Source of the DNA: Streptomyces calvus
GTDB taxonomy: Bacteria > Actinomycetota > Actinomycetes > Streptomycetales > Streptomycetaceae
Reading direction: 5' to 3'
DNA: 64,000 bases
NCBI RefSeq assembly: GCF_006782915.1
Contig: NZ_VCNP01000055.1
Span: forward strand, 1 to 64,000
This document shows positions 51,806 to 61,060 of the stretch, in pieces. Within the stretch, counting starts at the first letter, position 1. Every line of letters begins with the position of its first letter. The translations under genes were made by a program, and so were the position numbers. The notes under the pieces were generated by a model that did no database searches, had not been told where the DNA came from, and saw only the letters and a list, made by a program, of their open reading frames with translations.

Positions 51806-51842
51806 CCGCGGCCCCGGTTCCGTGACGGAACCGGGGCCGCGG
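51806..51842 (+). terminator. long perfect hairpin after the I78 gene
   Basis: An 18+18 bp perfect palindrome has a one-base centre (effective stem of 16 bp with a five-base loop). It lies between convergent genes (I78 inhibitor and PAP2 phosphatase) and so serves both directions. Confidence 0.85.
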
Positions 51843-51869
51843 TGTGCGTACGCGCGCCGCTGACGCGTG

Positions 51870-52874
51870 TCAGGGCCGGGTCGACGACGTCGTGCCGCGC
51901 GGATGGCGTTCCGCGTGCGGAGGGCGGCGGCTGCCTCCGGGGCTGACCGGGGAGCGCTCCGCGCGGGTGGTGTGCGGGCCGGGCGCCAGATAGGCGGGCG
52001 ACCGGCCGGCCGGTCGGCCCGCGTGCAGCGGCTCGGGTGCCGGCTCCGCACGGTCGGTGAGCGGCGTGAGCACGACCGGCTGCCCGACCGGGCCCGGTGC
52101 CGCCGCCGCACGGCGGTGACCGGCCAGCAGGCGGTCGCGCAGCGCCAGGATCCGGGTCTCGGCGCGCGCGATCATCGGCTCGAACCAGGGCAGCGCCAGC
52201 AGGATCAGCAGGCCCGCGACCCAGCCCAGGAGCACGTCGCTCAGCCAGTGCGTCCCGATGTAGACGGTGGACAGGCCCACGCCCAGCGAGGTCACCGCGG
52301 ACAGTGCGGACAGCCAGCGGCGGGCCCGCGGAGTGGAGGCCAGATAGGCCAGGATGCCCCAGGTCACCACCGCGTTGGCGGTGTGGCCGCTGGGAAATAT
52401 ATCGCCGCCGAGCCACATCTCGTTCGAGCCGATCTCGGTCGCGTAGTGCGGTCCCAGGCGGCCCATGCCGTACTTCGCGGCGCCCACGGTGACGTTCAGC
52501 AACAACAGGGAGACGCCGAGCGCGAGCAGCGGGCGCAGGGTGTGCTGCCGCCAGGAGCGCCAGCCCAGCCAGGCCGCGACCATCACGGCGGTCGGTCCGC
52601 GCTGGCCGAGGACCACGTAGTAGTCGACGAAGGCGTGGATCTCGGACCACTGCTGGTAGGGGCGGAAGAACATCACCTGCCAGTCCAGCCGGACCAGCCA
52701 CGAGGTGATCAGTACGGCCCACACGATCGCCAGGTAGAAGGCCAGGGAGGCGCCGAAAAGCACCACCCGGTGCCGGCTCATCCGCGGCACGCCGATGTGA
52801 GCCGGTCGTTCCGGCTCACGATCCAGCCTCGCGAACACCCGGTCCAGACGGGTGGGCTTCCGTTCGGTACGCAC
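51870..52874 (-). CDS. PAP2-family membrane phosphatase
   Basis: 334 residues from GTG 52874; TAACGT lies seven bases upstream, so a leaderless transcript is possible. Five or six membrane spans. PAP2 motifs are AAKYGMGRLGPHY (motif 1), FPSGHTAN near 190 (motif 2, catalytic His) and STVYIGTHWLSDVLLG near 235 (motif 3). The C-terminal 90 residues are Pro/Arg-rich and cytoplasmic. It hydrolyses a lipid or polyprenyl phosphate at the membrane. The exact substrate is unclear. Confidence 0.9.
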   Translation of the reverse strand: MRTERKPTRLDRVFARLDREPERPAHIGVPRMSRHRVVLFGASLAFYLAIVWAVLITSWLVRLDWQVMFFRPYQQWSEIHAFVDYYVVLGQRGPTAVMVAAWLGWRSWRQHTLRPLLALGVSLLLLNVTVGAAKYGMGRLGPHYATEIGSNEMWLGGDIFPSGHTANAVVTWGILAYLASTPRARRWLSALSAVTSLGVGLSTVYIGTHWLSDVLLGWVAGLLILLALPWFEPMIARAETRILALRDRLLAGHRRAAAAPGPVGQPVVLTPLTDRAEPAPEPLHAGRPAGRSPAYLAPGPHTTRAERSPVSPGGSRRPPHAERHPRGTTSSTRP

Positions 52875-53112
52875 CCAATCGACGTTACAGCGAGTGAGTG
52901 CGGAACCCCGTCCAATCAGTGGCTTTGTGATGACGATGTGATGTGGCATTCCTCTCAGTGGCGCCTTTATTCACAACGAATGCGCAATGCCCCGCGCACC
53001 GCGACCCGCAATTCCTTTGATCATTCAGGGTGAAGGTTTTATCGCGCTTTTGAATTTGTTCACCGGGGGCTGGTGCGGAATTTCCCCGGCGCTCATCGGG
53101 GGCACGGGCCGG

Positions 53113-54453
53113 TCAGGGCGGGCCGGAGCCGTTCAGCCAGAGGGCGCCGTACACCGCGGAGGCCACCGCGACCGGCCCCAGGACCAGCGCCGACCTGGGC
53201 GGACGCAGCCGGGCCAGGGCCAGGGCGAGGGGCAGCAGCAGCGGGAACGCGGGCAGCAGCAGGCGCGGCTTGGAGCCGAAGTAGCTCGACGCACACAGGG
53301 CGAGCGCGGTGACCGCACCGGCGTACACCAGCAGCGGGAGCGGCTGGCGCTGCCGTACGCAGACGACGTACAGCCACACCACGAGGCCGACACCGGCGAC
53401 CAGGCCGAGGCCCGCCGCGGCCGAGGGGAACGAGGTGAACTTCGCGGCGACGAAGCGGGCGAAGGCGTAGCCGCCGTCGAACCCGTTCCGCCATCCCGCC
53501 TGCACCTCGAGATATCCCAGCGGCCCGCCTCCGGTCCGGTGCCCGACCCACAGAACGTAACCGGCGGCTCCGAGGGGCGCGAGGAACATGCCGAGAGCCC
53601 GGCGCGCGCGGACACCGGGGGCGCCCGGACCGGCCCGGGCTCCCTCCGGTGCGTGGACGCGCGGGGCGGCCGCGGACCCACCGGCGCGTTCTCCGCGCCG
53701 CGCGCCGCCCGCCGCCTTCGTGCTGCGCCGCCGCACGAAGGAGGCCCGTTCCGGTGCGGCGCGGGCGCCTTCCGCGGCGACGGGCGACCCTTCCCGTACC
53801 CGGGGGGCGCGGTCGCGGACGAAGGCGGCGATGCCCGCCGCCCACACCGCCGCGACCACCGCCAGCCCCACCGGCCGGGTCAGCCCGGCCAGCCCCGCCA
53901 GCACGCCCGCCGTCACCCAGCGGCCCGTCAGCACGGCGTACAGCGACCAGGCGGCCAGCGCCGTGAACAGGGACTCGCTGTACGCCATCGACTGCACGAT
54001 CCCGACCGGCAGCACCGCCCACAGCAGCACCGCGCACACCGCGGCCCGGCTCCCGTACACGTGGTCGGCCACCGCGAAGATCCCCCAGGCCGCGGCGAGC
54101 GAGGCGAGCACGGCGACGAGGAACCCGCCGTCGGCGTACGACAGCGGCGACACCGCCGCCACCAGTCGCTCCAGCCACGGCAGCAGCGGGAAGAACGCCA
54201 GGTTGGAGTGGACGTCGCCGTTCGGCAGGCGCACCTCGTAGCCGTACCCCAGCTCGGCGACCCGCGTGTACCAGAGCGCGTCCCAGCGGGCGGTCAGCAG
54301 GGTGTACGCGTCCGTGCCGCGCGCCGCGCTCCACAGGGCCAGCACGACCAGGCCCAGCGCGCGCACGGCGGCGTACCCGAGGAGCGCCGGCACGGCCCGG
54401 CGCAGCGCACGGGAGCGGGCCGCCGGTACGGCGCGGGTGTCGGGATCGTTCAC
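53113..54453 (-). CDS. Polytopic membrane mannosyltransferase (PIG-V-like)
   Basis: 446 residues from GTG 54453; GATAAT seven bases upstream fits a leaderless start. About nine or ten membrane spans. The extracytoplasmic loop RWDALWYTRVAELGYGYEV after the first span, with the Asp, and NLAFFPLLPWLERL near 90, are typical of the PIG-V/GT-C glycosyltransferases that use polyprenyl-phosphate sugars. A cytoplasmic Arg/Ala-rich insert of about 70 residues (about 220-290) is disordered. The acceptor is unknown; cell-wall or protein O-mannosylation is possible. Confidence 0.82.
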   Translation of the reverse strand: MNDPDTRAVPAARSRALRRAVPALLGYAAVRALGLVVLALWSAARGTDAYTLLTARWDALWYTRVAELGYGYEVRLPNGDVHSNLAFFPLLPWLERLVAAVSPLSYADGGFLVAVLASLAAAWGIFAVADHVYGSRAAVCAVLLWAVLPVGIVQSMAYSESLFTALAAWSLYAVLTGRWVTAGVLAGLAGLTRPVGLAVVAAVWAAGIAAFVRDRAPRVREGSPVAAEGARAAPERASFVRRRSTKAAGGARRGERAGGSAAAPRVHAPEGARAGPGAPGVRARRALGMFLAPLGAAGYVLWVGHRTGGGPLGYLEVQAGWRNGFDGGYAFARFVAAKFTSFPSAAAGLGLVAGVGLVVWLYVVCVRQRQPLPLLVYAGAVTALALCASSYFGSKPRLLLPAFPLLLPLALALARLRPPRSALVLGPVAVASAVYGALWLNGSGPP

Positions 54454-54530
54454 GGGCCCGATTATCGACCGGGAGCGGAACCGGACCGCCCGTCGCCCGC
54501 GCACGGCCCGCCCGAGAAGTGGTGTACGCC

Positions 54531-54540
54531 ACATCGATGT
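54531..54540. promoter_or_regulatory. palindrome ACATCGATGT between divergent genes
   Basis: A perfect 10-bp palindrome is directly preceded by the near-palindrome GTGGTGTACGCCAC (54519-54532). It lies in the 263-bp region between the divergent mannosyltransferase and MFS genes. It may be an operator for the exporter; no regulator gene is adjacent. Confidence 0.4.
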
Positions 54541-54716
54541 GCCGGAGCTGTGAGAGGCCCGCCACTCGACCTCCGGCGCCACTCGCGTACTCTGACGTGT
54601 CACTCGCCGTACGTCGCGCGGGCCGGAGGCGACCGCTCCGCTCCGGCCGAGCCACGGGGGAGTCCCCGCCTGGCGTGAGTCCGCCGATCGCGGGGGAGCA
54701 TCTGGGAGGTACGTAC

Positions 54717-56327
54717 ATGTCCGGGACGACCACGGCCGCCACCGCGCCGCGCCGTCGGGCGGCCGGGGCCGGTGCCAACCGCTGGGTGGTACTCGTCGTC
54801 CTCTGCGTCAGCCTGCTGCTGGTCGCCGTCGACGCCACCGTGCTGCACGTGGCGGTTCCCGCGGTCACCGAGGACCTCAGGCCCGGCGCAATGGAACTGC
54901 TCTGGATCGTCGACGCCTACCCGCTGGTCTGCGCCTCGCTGCTGATCCTCTTCGGCACCCTGGGCGACCGGGTCGGCCGCAGACGCGTCCTCCTGCTCGG
55001 CTACGCCCTGTTCGGCGTCGCCTCCGGCCTGGCGGCCCTCGCGGACAACGCCCACGTGCTGATCGTGGCGCGGGCGCTGCTCGGCGTCGGCGGCGCGATG
55101 ATCATGCCGGCGACCCTGTCGATCCTGCGGCAGGTCTTCCCGGACCGGCGGGAACGGGCCCTGGCCATCGGCGTCTGGAGCGCGGTCGCCGCGGTGGGCG
55201 CCGCGGTCGGACCGCTGCTCGGCGGCTTCCTCCTCGAGCACTTCTGGTGGGGCTCGGTCTTCCTGGTCAACATCCCGCTGATGCTGGTGAGCCTGCCGGT
55301 GGGCCGGATCCTGCTGCCGGAGTCGAAGGGCGACGGCGACGGCCCCTGGGACGTGGTCGGCGCGCTGATGGCCGCAGCCGGACTGTTCGCGCTGGTCCTG
55401 GGCGTGAAGCGGCTCGGCGGCCAGGAGCCCGTGGCCGGCGTGTGGACCGTGCTGCCGCTGGTGGCGGGCGCCGCACTGATGGCCGCCTTCGTGCGCCGGC
55501 AGCGGCGCCGCACCCATCCGCTGGTCGACCTGCGGATGTTCGCCCGGCCGGCGTTCAGCACGTCGGTGGGGTGCATCGTGCTGGCGATGCTCGCCCTGGT
55601 GGGCCTGGAACTGATCGCCGCGCAGTACCTCCAGCTCGTGCTCGGCCTCTCCCCGCTGGAAACCGGACTCCGCCTGCTGCCGCTGACCGTCGCCGCGATG
55701 GCCGCCGGTCTCGCGGGCGCGCGGATGCTGCGCCGGTTCGGCCCGCGCCGCATGGTCTGCTTCGGCTTCTGCCTCACGGCCGCCGCGGTGGTGTCGCTGA
55801 CCGCGATGGGCGGCCGGGACAACGGCCCGCTGCTGCTCACCGGTTTCGTGCTGCTCGGCTTCGGTCTGGAGACCACGCTGTTCGGGGCGTACGAGTCGAT
55901 GCTCAGCGAGGCACCGCCGGAGCAGGCCGGCGGGGCGGCGGCGATGGGCGAGACCTCCTACCAACTGGGCGCAGGGATCGGGATCGCGCTGCTGGGCAGC
56001 GTGATGAACGCGGCCTACGCGCCCGGCCTGACCGGCGTGCCCGGGGTGCCCGCGCGGGAGTCCGCCGCGGCGGGGCACTCGCTGGGCGAGGCGTACGAGG
56101 TGGCGGAGCGGCTCGGCGGGCCCGCCGGGGCCGCCCTGAGGAACGCGGCGCGCCACGCCTTCGTGCACGGGTTGCACGTGACCCTGCTGGTGAGCGCGGG
56201 TCTGCTGCTGCTCGGCGCGGTGATGGCGCTGCGGCTGCCGCGGGCGATGCAGGGCGGGACGCCGGCCGTGGAGGTGCCCACGCAGCGGGAGGCCGCCGAG
56301 CGCCGGGTCTCCGAGCTGCGGGTGTGA
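54717..56327 (+). CDS. MFS transporter, DHA2 (14-span) drug exporter family
   Basis: 536 residues from ATG 54717 with GGGAGGT six bases upstream. Motif A GTLGDRVGRRRVLLLG near 85 and motif D1 LLVAVDATVLHVAVPAV in the first span identify a drug:H+ antiporter; the motif C-like AVAAVGAAVGPLLGGFLLE is near 160. Fourteen hydrophobic spans and length of about 530 fit the DHA2 (EmrB/QacA/SmvA) family. Substrate unknown; probably exports antibiotics or cations. Confidence 0.92.
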   Translation: MSGTTTAATAPRRRAAGAGANRWVVLVVLCVSLLLVAVDATVLHVAVPAVTEDLRPGAMELLWIVDAYPLVCASLLILFGTLGDRVGRRRVLLLGYALFGVASGLAALADNAHVLIVARALLGVGGAMIMPATLSILRQVFPDRRERALAIGVWSAVAAVGAAVGPLLGGFLLEHFWWGSVFLVNIPLMLVSLPVGRILLPESKGDGDGPWDVVGALMAAAGLFALVLGVKRLGGQEPVAGVWTVLPLVAGAALMAAFVRRQRRRTHPLVDLRMFARPAFSTSVGCIVLAMLALVGLELIAAQYLQLVLGLSPLETGLRLLPLTVAAMAAGLAGARMLRRFGPRRMVCFGFCLTAAAVVSLTAMGGRDNGPLLLTGFVLLGFGLETTLFGAYESMLSEAPPEQAGGAAAMGETSYQLGAGIGIALLGSVMNAAYAPGLTGVPGVPARESAAAGHSLGEAYEVAERLGGPAGAALRNAARHAFVHGLHVTLLVSAGLLLLGAVMALRLPRAMQGGTPAVEVPTQREAAERRVSELRV

Positions 56328-56392
56328 GCCGTGCCCGGCCCCGGCAGGGTGGACGTGCGGGAGACTGCGTCGTAACGTCGCCCCGAGCCGTG

Positions 56393-56407
56393 ACTAGCAG
56401 TGCTAGT
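56393..56407. promoter_or_regulatory. perfect operator-like palindrome ACTAGCAGTGCTAGT
   Basis: A 7+1+7 perfect palindrome lies 42 bp before the acyl-CoA dehydrogenase start. Its form, with ACTAGCA arms, is typical of TetR-family operators in actinobacteria. No TetR gene is in the window, so the repressor must be encoded elsewhere. Confidence 0.7.
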
Positions 56408-56448
56408 TAATGTCCCGGAGTTCCCGGAGTAGCCCCGGAGGGTGCCCC

Positions 56449-57639
56449 ATGTCCGCGTCCGCGAAGTTGCCCCCCTTCGACCCCGCCGACCCGCTCGGCC
56501 TCGACGACCTGCTGGAGCCGGAGGACCTGGCCGTCCGGGACACGGTCCGCGCCTGGGCCGCGGACCGGGTGCTGCCGTACGTCGCCGACTGGTACGAGAA
56601 GGGCGAGCTGCCCGGCATCCGGGAACTGGCGCGGGAGCTCGGCGGCATCGGCGCGCTCGGCATGTCCCTCGACGGCTACGGCTGCGCGGGCGCGAGCGCC
56701 GTGCAGTACGGGCTGGCATGCCTGGAGCTGGAGGCGGCCGACTCGGGCATCCGCTCGCTGGTCTCCGTGCAGGGCTCGCTCGCGATGTACGCGATCCACC
56801 GGTTCGGCAGCGAGGAGCAGAAGCAGCGGTGGCTGCCCGGCATGGCCGCCGGCGAGACCATCGGCTGTTTCGGGCTCACCGAACCCGACCACGGCTCCGA
56901 CCCCGCCTCGATGCGGACGTACGCCAAGAAGGACGGCACCGACTGGGTGCTCAACGGGCGCAAGATGTGGATCACCAACGGATCGGTGGCCGGGGTCGCC
57001 GTGGTGTGGGCGCGGACCGACGACGGCATCCGCGGCTTCGTGGTGCCGACCGACAGCGCGGGTTTCTCGGCGCCCGAGATCCGGCACAAGTGGTCGCTGC
57101 GAGCCTCCGTCACCAGTGAACTGGTCCTGGACGACGTACGGCTGCCCGCCGACGCGGTGCTGCCGGAGGTGACCGGGCTCAAGGGGCCGCTCAGCTGTCT
57201 CTCGCACGCCCGGTACGGGATCGTCTGGGGCGCCATGGGTGCCGCGCGGAGCTGTTTCGAGGCGGCCGTCGACTACGCGAAGTCGCGGGAGCAGTTCGGG
57301 CGGCCCATCGGAGGGTTCCAGCTGACCCAGGCCAAACTCGCCGACATGGCGGTCGAACTGCACAAGGGGATTCTGCTCGCCCACCATCTGGGGCGGCGCA
57401 TGGACGCCGGCCGCCTGCGTCCCGAACAGGTCAGCTTCGGCAAGCTCAACAACGTCCGTGAGGCCATCGACATCTGCCGTACGGCCCGTACGGTCCTCGG
57501 TGCCAACGGGATCTCGCTCGAATACCCGGTGATGCGGCACGCGACCAATCTGGAATCGGTGCTCACCTATGAGGGCACCGTCGAGATGCACCAGCTCGTG
57601 CTGGGCAAGGCGCTCACCGGAATCGACGCGTTCCGGTAG
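56449..57639 (+). CDS. Glutaryl-CoA dehydrogenase-like acyl-CoA dehydrogenase
   Basis: 396 residues from ATG 56449 (GGAGGG upstream). FDPADPLGLDDLLEPEDLAV opens the glutaryl-CoA dehydrogenase subgroup. LEAADSGIRSLVSVQGSLAM near 100 holds the Arg that binds the distal carboxylate of glutaryl-CoA; CFGLTEPDHGSDP and KMWITNG are FAD-binding blocks; the catalytic base Glu is in VLTYEGTVEMHQLVLG near 380. It probably converts glutaryl-CoA to crotonyl-CoA in lysine or tryptophan breakdown. Confidence 0.92.
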   Translation: MSASAKLPPFDPADPLGLDDLLEPEDLAVRDTVRAWAADRVLPYVADWYEKGELPGIRELARELGGIGALGMSLDGYGCAGASAVQYGLACLELEAADSGIRSLVSVQGSLAMYAIHRFGSEEQKQRWLPGMAAGETIGCFGLTEPDHGSDPASMRTYAKKDGTDWVLNGRKMWITNGSVAGVAVVWARTDDGIRGFVVPTDSAGFSAPEIRHKWSLRASVTSELVLDDVRLPADAVLPEVTGLKGPLSCLSHARYGIVWGAMGAARSCFEAAVDYAKSREQFGRPIGGFQLTQAKLADMAVELHKGILLAHHLGRRMDAGRLRPEQVSFGKLNNVREAIDICRTARTVLGANGISLEYPVMRHATNLESVLTYEGTVEMHQLVLGKALTGIDAFR

Positions 57640-57686
57640 AGGGAGCCGACCGGGACCTCGGGGGGAGGCCGGTGAGCGGCCCTGCC

Positions 57687-58124
57687 TCAGCTCTGGTTGA
57701 AGAAGCCGTCCGACCGGTGCGCGGCCGGTTCCCCGCTGACCACCTCGGTGTCGGCCGGGCTCAGCAGGAACACGCGGTTCGAGACGCGCTCGATGGAGCC
57801 GCGCAGGCCGAAGATCAGACCCGCGGCGAAGTCGACGACGCGCTTGGCGTCGCCGGCGTCCATGGCCGTGAGGTTCATGATGACGGGCACCCCGTCGCGG
57901 AAGAGCTCGCCGATCGCGCGGGCGTCCCGGAAGCTGTCCGGGGTGACCGTGCCGATCCGGCGGCCCTTCTCCTCGGCGACGTCCGCGGCCACCTTGACCC
58001 GCGGATCGGTGACCCAGGCCTCCCCGGGCTCGGTCCCGTCGGAGTAGTCGTCGTCGTAGTAACGCTCGTCTTCGTTGTCGTCGACGAGGCCGAGCCAGGC
58101 ACTCGCCTTGCGTACCGATCCCAT
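57687..58124 (-). CDS. SepF-like cell-division protein (SflA type)
   Basis: 145 residues from ATG 58124 (GAGGAGG upstream). The acidic N-terminal linker contains a DDNEDERYYDDDYSD run. The SepF core follows: GTVTPDSFRDARAIGELFRD, then VPVIMNLTAMDAGDAKRVVD and FAAGLIFGLRGSIERVSNRV, and FLLSPADTEV. SepF links FtsZ to the membrane. The position in the S. coelicolor chromosome, as I remember it, corresponds to sflA, a paralogue that modulates FtsZ-ring formation, rather than the ftsZ-adjacent sepF. Confidence 0.9.
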   Translation of the reverse strand: MGSVRKASAWLGLVDDNEDERYYDDDYSDGTEPGEAWVTDPRVKVAADVAEEKGRRIGTVTPDSFRDARAIGELFRDGVPVIMNLTAMDAGDAKRVVDFAAGLIFGLRGSIERVSNRVFLLSPADTEVVSGEPAAHRSDGFFNQS

Positions 58125-58414
58125 GGACGCCTCCTCTCACAGCGGTCTTTCTTGCTTTCCCCATCCCTATGGTCGTCCATGATGCGGATGGTGCGCCAAG
58201 TGGATAGACGCCGCACGGGGGGTTTGTGACGGTACTGGTGCACAGCGAATCCGTCGAGAGTCCGTGTTTCCCAAGGGTCTTGACACAAACGGATGCTGAC
58301 TGTGAGTGAAATATGATTCTCGGCTGCGTACGGGTGATGGCGGGTGCGTACGGGTGAACGCGCGGCCGATACGATGCCGCCGCTCGACGTCGCACAACTG
58401 CACGGGGGAATGGC

Positions 58415-59623
58415 GTGTTCGGAATGGTCAGGCCGTGTCGGCACCGGCTGGGGGAGAGGCTCACGGCCCAGTGGATGGCCCATCTGTGCGGGCTGTGCCT
58501 CGCCCTGCGCGGGGACCACGGGCAGCTCGCCCGCATCGTCACCAACTACGACGGGCTCCTCATATCCGTTCTGACGGAGGCTCAGGCAGGACGCGCGAAG
58601 GCGGGACGGCGCACCGCGGGACCGTGTCCGCTGCGCGGCATGCGCACCGCGTCCGTCGCGCACGGCGAGGGCGCGCGGCTCGCGGCGGCCGTCTCCCTCG
58701 TCCTCGCCTCCGCCAAGGTGCGCGACCATGTCGCCGACGGGGACGGGATGCTGGCGCGCAGGCCGGTGGCGCTCGCCGCGCGCCGGGTCGCCGCGAGCTG
58801 GGACCGGGCCGGGGCGCGGACCGGTTCGGACGTCGGCTTCGACACGGCCGTCCTCCTGGACGCCGTGGACCGGCAGGCCGGCATCGAGACCCTGGCCGGC
58901 CCCGGCACCCCGGTTCTCGCCGTCACCGAGCCGACCGAGACCGCGACCGCCGCGGCCTTCGCGCACACCGCGGTGCTCGCCGGACGGCCGCACAACGCCG
59001 GGCCGCTCGCGGAGGCGGGGCGGCTCTTCGGACGGCTGGCGCATCTGCTCGACGCCGTCGAGGACCTGGCGGCCGACACCGCCGCGGGCGCCTGGAACCC
59101 GCTCACCGCCACCGGCACGCCGTTGGCGGAGGCCCGCCGGCTCGCCGACGACGCGGTGCACGGCATCCGGCTCGCCCTGCGCGAGGTGGAGTGGGCGCCC
59201 GGCGGCTCCCCGGGACGCGGCACGGAGGGCGGGCTCGCGCACCGGCTGCTCGTCCACGAACTGCCCAACTCCGTCCACCGCGCCTTCGGCACCGCCGCCT
59301 CCTGCGCCCACGCACCCGGCCCCTACGCGCCGCCCGGCACCCCGGGCACGCCCGGCGCCCCGCCGCCGCCCGAGCCGCCCCGTCGCGAGCGGCGCGGCGC
59401 GCTCGCCGGCTGCGCCGTGTGGCTGGGGCTCGCCTGTACCTGCCAACTGTGCTGCGCCACCTATGAGGACCCCTGGACCCGCGAGTCCAAGCAGGGGCCC
59501 TGCGCCAACTGCGACTGCAGCGGGTGCGGCGACTGCTGCAGCTGCTGCGAGTGCTGCGGCAACTGCGGTGGTGAGGACGGCTGCTGCGACGGGTGCGACT
59601 GCGGCTGCGACTGCGGCTGCTGA
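58415..59623 (+). CDS. DUF5685 family protein with Cys-rich C-terminal tail
   Basis: 402 residues from GTG 58415 (GGGGG upstream). The N terminus has MAHLCGLCLALRGDHGQLAR, the start of a helical all-alpha domain covering about 1-290 with CPLRG near 70. A Pro-rich linker (GPYAPPGTPGTPGAPPPPEP) leads to a short hydrophobic patch and a tail with 18 Cys in the last 42 residues, arranged as CC, CXC and CXXC units (CGDCCSCCECCGNCGG). Such a tail could bind metals like a metallothionein. The function of the family is not known to me. Confidence 0.82.
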   Translation: MFGMVRPCRHRLGERLTAQWMAHLCGLCLALRGDHGQLARIVTNYDGLLISVLTEAQAGRAKAGRRTAGPCPLRGMRTASVAHGEGARLAAAVSLVLASAKVRDHVADGDGMLARRPVALAARRVAASWDRAGARTGSDVGFDTAVLLDAVDRQAGIETLAGPGTPVLAVTEPTETATAAAFAHTAVLAGRPHNAGPLAEAGRLFGRLAHLLDAVEDLAADTAAGAWNPLTATGTPLAEARRLADDAVHGIRLALREVEWAPGGSPGRGTEGGLAHRLLVHELPNSVHRAFGTAASCAHAPGPYAPPGTPGTPGAPPPPEPPRRERRGALAGCAVWLGLACTCQLCCATYEDPWTRESKQGPCANCDCSGCGDCCSCCECCGNCGGEDGCCDGCDCGCDCGC

Positions 59624-59914
59624 GCCGGACGGGCCAGCGGCGATTTTCGGACAGCTCGGGGGTGTTCGGCCGGCCGTGGTACGGGTGTGACCTCGGATGA
59701 CGCGATCGTCTGCTGGGACCAAATCTCCTCAATGGTTCAAAGGTTGACGTCCGAAAGGCACCCTTGCGCCGAACGGTCGGTCGGCCGAATACTCGGCCCA
59801 GCGCTTGTCAGGAGCACGCTGTGTTCGGAATCCGGGCACACGGCCTCCCGACTGCGCCTCACCGGGCCCACAACCCCACGAGGGCCCCCTACTTCCTTTG
59901 TGGAGGAACGAGAA

Positions 59915-60820
59915 GTGAGGATCAAGCGCACCACCCCCCGCAGCGGCATCTCGAGACGGACTCGGCTGATCGCCGTATCCACCGGCCTCGTGGCCGCCGC
60001 CGCCATCGCGGTCCCCAGCGCGAACGCGGCCGACACCCCCGCCACCTTCAGCTCCGCCGAGCTCAAGAGCGTCAGCAGCTCGGTGCTGAAGGCCGACGTG
60101 CCGGGCACCGCCTGGGCCGTCGACAGCAAGACCAACCGGGTGCTCGTCACCGTCGACAGCACCGTCTCCCAGGCCGAGATCAACAAGATCAAGAAGCAGG
60201 CCGGGGACAACGCCGAGGCGATCACCGTCAAGCGCACGCCCGGCAAGTTCACCAAGCTCATCCAGGGTGGCGACGCCATTTACTCGAGCAGCGGCCGCTG
60301 CTCCCTCGGCTTCAACGTCCGCTCCAGCAGCGGAGTCGACTACTTCCTCACCGCCGGTCACTGCACCGAGGGCGCGGGCACCTGGTACGCCAACTCCAGC
60401 CGCACCACGGTCCTCGGCTCGACCGCCGGCACCAGCTTCCCGGGCAACGACTACGGCATCGTGCGGTACACGGGGTCCGTCAGCCGGCCCGGCACCGCGA
60501 ACGGCGTGGACATCACCCGCGCGGCCACCCCCGCCGTGGGCACCACCGTCATCCGCGACGGCTCCACCACGGGCACGCACAGCGGCCGGGTCACCGCGCT
60601 CAACGCGACCGTCAACTACGGCGGCGGCGACGTCGTCTACGGCCTCATCCAGACCACGGTCTGCGCCGAGCCCGGCGACTCCGGCGGCTCGCTGTACGGC
60701 AGCAACGGCACCGCCTACGGCCTCACCTCGGGCGGCAGCGGCAACTGCTCCTCCGGCGGCACGACCTTCTTCCAGCCGGTGACGGAGGCCCTGAGCGCCT
60801 ACGGCGTCAGCCTCACCTAG
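59915..60820 (+). CDS. Secreted serine protease, streptogrisin B-like (S1 family)
   Basis: 301 residues from GTG 59915 (GGAGG eight bases upstream). A signal peptide covers about 1-38 (Arg-rich, then VSTGLVAAAAIAVPSANA) and a short propeptide runs to about 115. The mature enzyme starts near IQGGDAIYSSSGRCSLG and is 186 residues, close to SGPB of S. griseus. The catalytic triad is His in FLTAGHC, Asp in NDYGIV, and Ser in EPGDSGGS. Two disulfides are implied by the conserved Cys. Broad chymotrypsin-like specificity is expected. Confidence 0.94.
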   Translation: MRIKRTTPRSGISRRTRLIAVSTGLVAAAAIAVPSANAADTPATFSSAELKSVSSSVLKADVPGTAWAVDSKTNRVLVTVDSTVSQAEINKIKKQAGDNAEAITVKRTPGKFTKLIQGGDAIYSSSGRCSLGFNVRSSSGVDYFLTAGHCTEGAGTWYANSSRTTVLGSTAGTSFPGNDYGIVRYTGSVSRPGTANGVDITRAATPAVGTTVIRDGSTTGTHSGRVTALNATVNYGGGDVVYGLIQTTVCAEPGDSGGSLYGSNGTAYGLTSGGSGNCSSGGTTFFQPVTEALSAYGVSLT

Positions 60821-60900
60821 GAGCGGACTCCGGGCCCGGCCCGGAGCTCACCGCCCGCCCCACGGGTCCGACCGACCCGCGGCCGGCAGCAGTACGGCAG

Positions 60901-60929
60901 GCCCCCGCACGCAATCGCCGTGCGGGGGC
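60901..60929 (+). terminator. terminator after the streptogrisin B-like gene
   Basis: An 11-bp perfect stem GCCCCCGCACG/CGTGCGGGGGC has a seven-base loop and lies 80 bp after the stop. Confidence 0.8.
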
Positions 60930-60950
60930 TCTCCCTTGCCCTCTCCCCGC

Positions 60951-61060
60951 GTCGCCGGACGCCTTCTCCGGGCCGCCGGACGCCTTCTTTCTGCGTCGCC
61001 GGATTCCCTCTTCTTACGTCACCGGACGCCTTCTCGCGGCCGCCGGGCGCCCTCTTCGTC
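60951..61060 (+). repeat. imperfect 21-22 bp tandem repeats
   Basis: About five units of the form CGCCGGACGCCTTCT with variable ends follow one another. They lie between the two protease genes. Open frames across them are a by-product of the repeat. Confidence 0.7.

Noticed and set aside
58280..58317. TTGACA and TATGAT as a promoter for the DUF5685 gene
   Set aside because: The hexamers are 26 bp apart, too far for a normal primary sigma factor promoter. Either could belong to another element.
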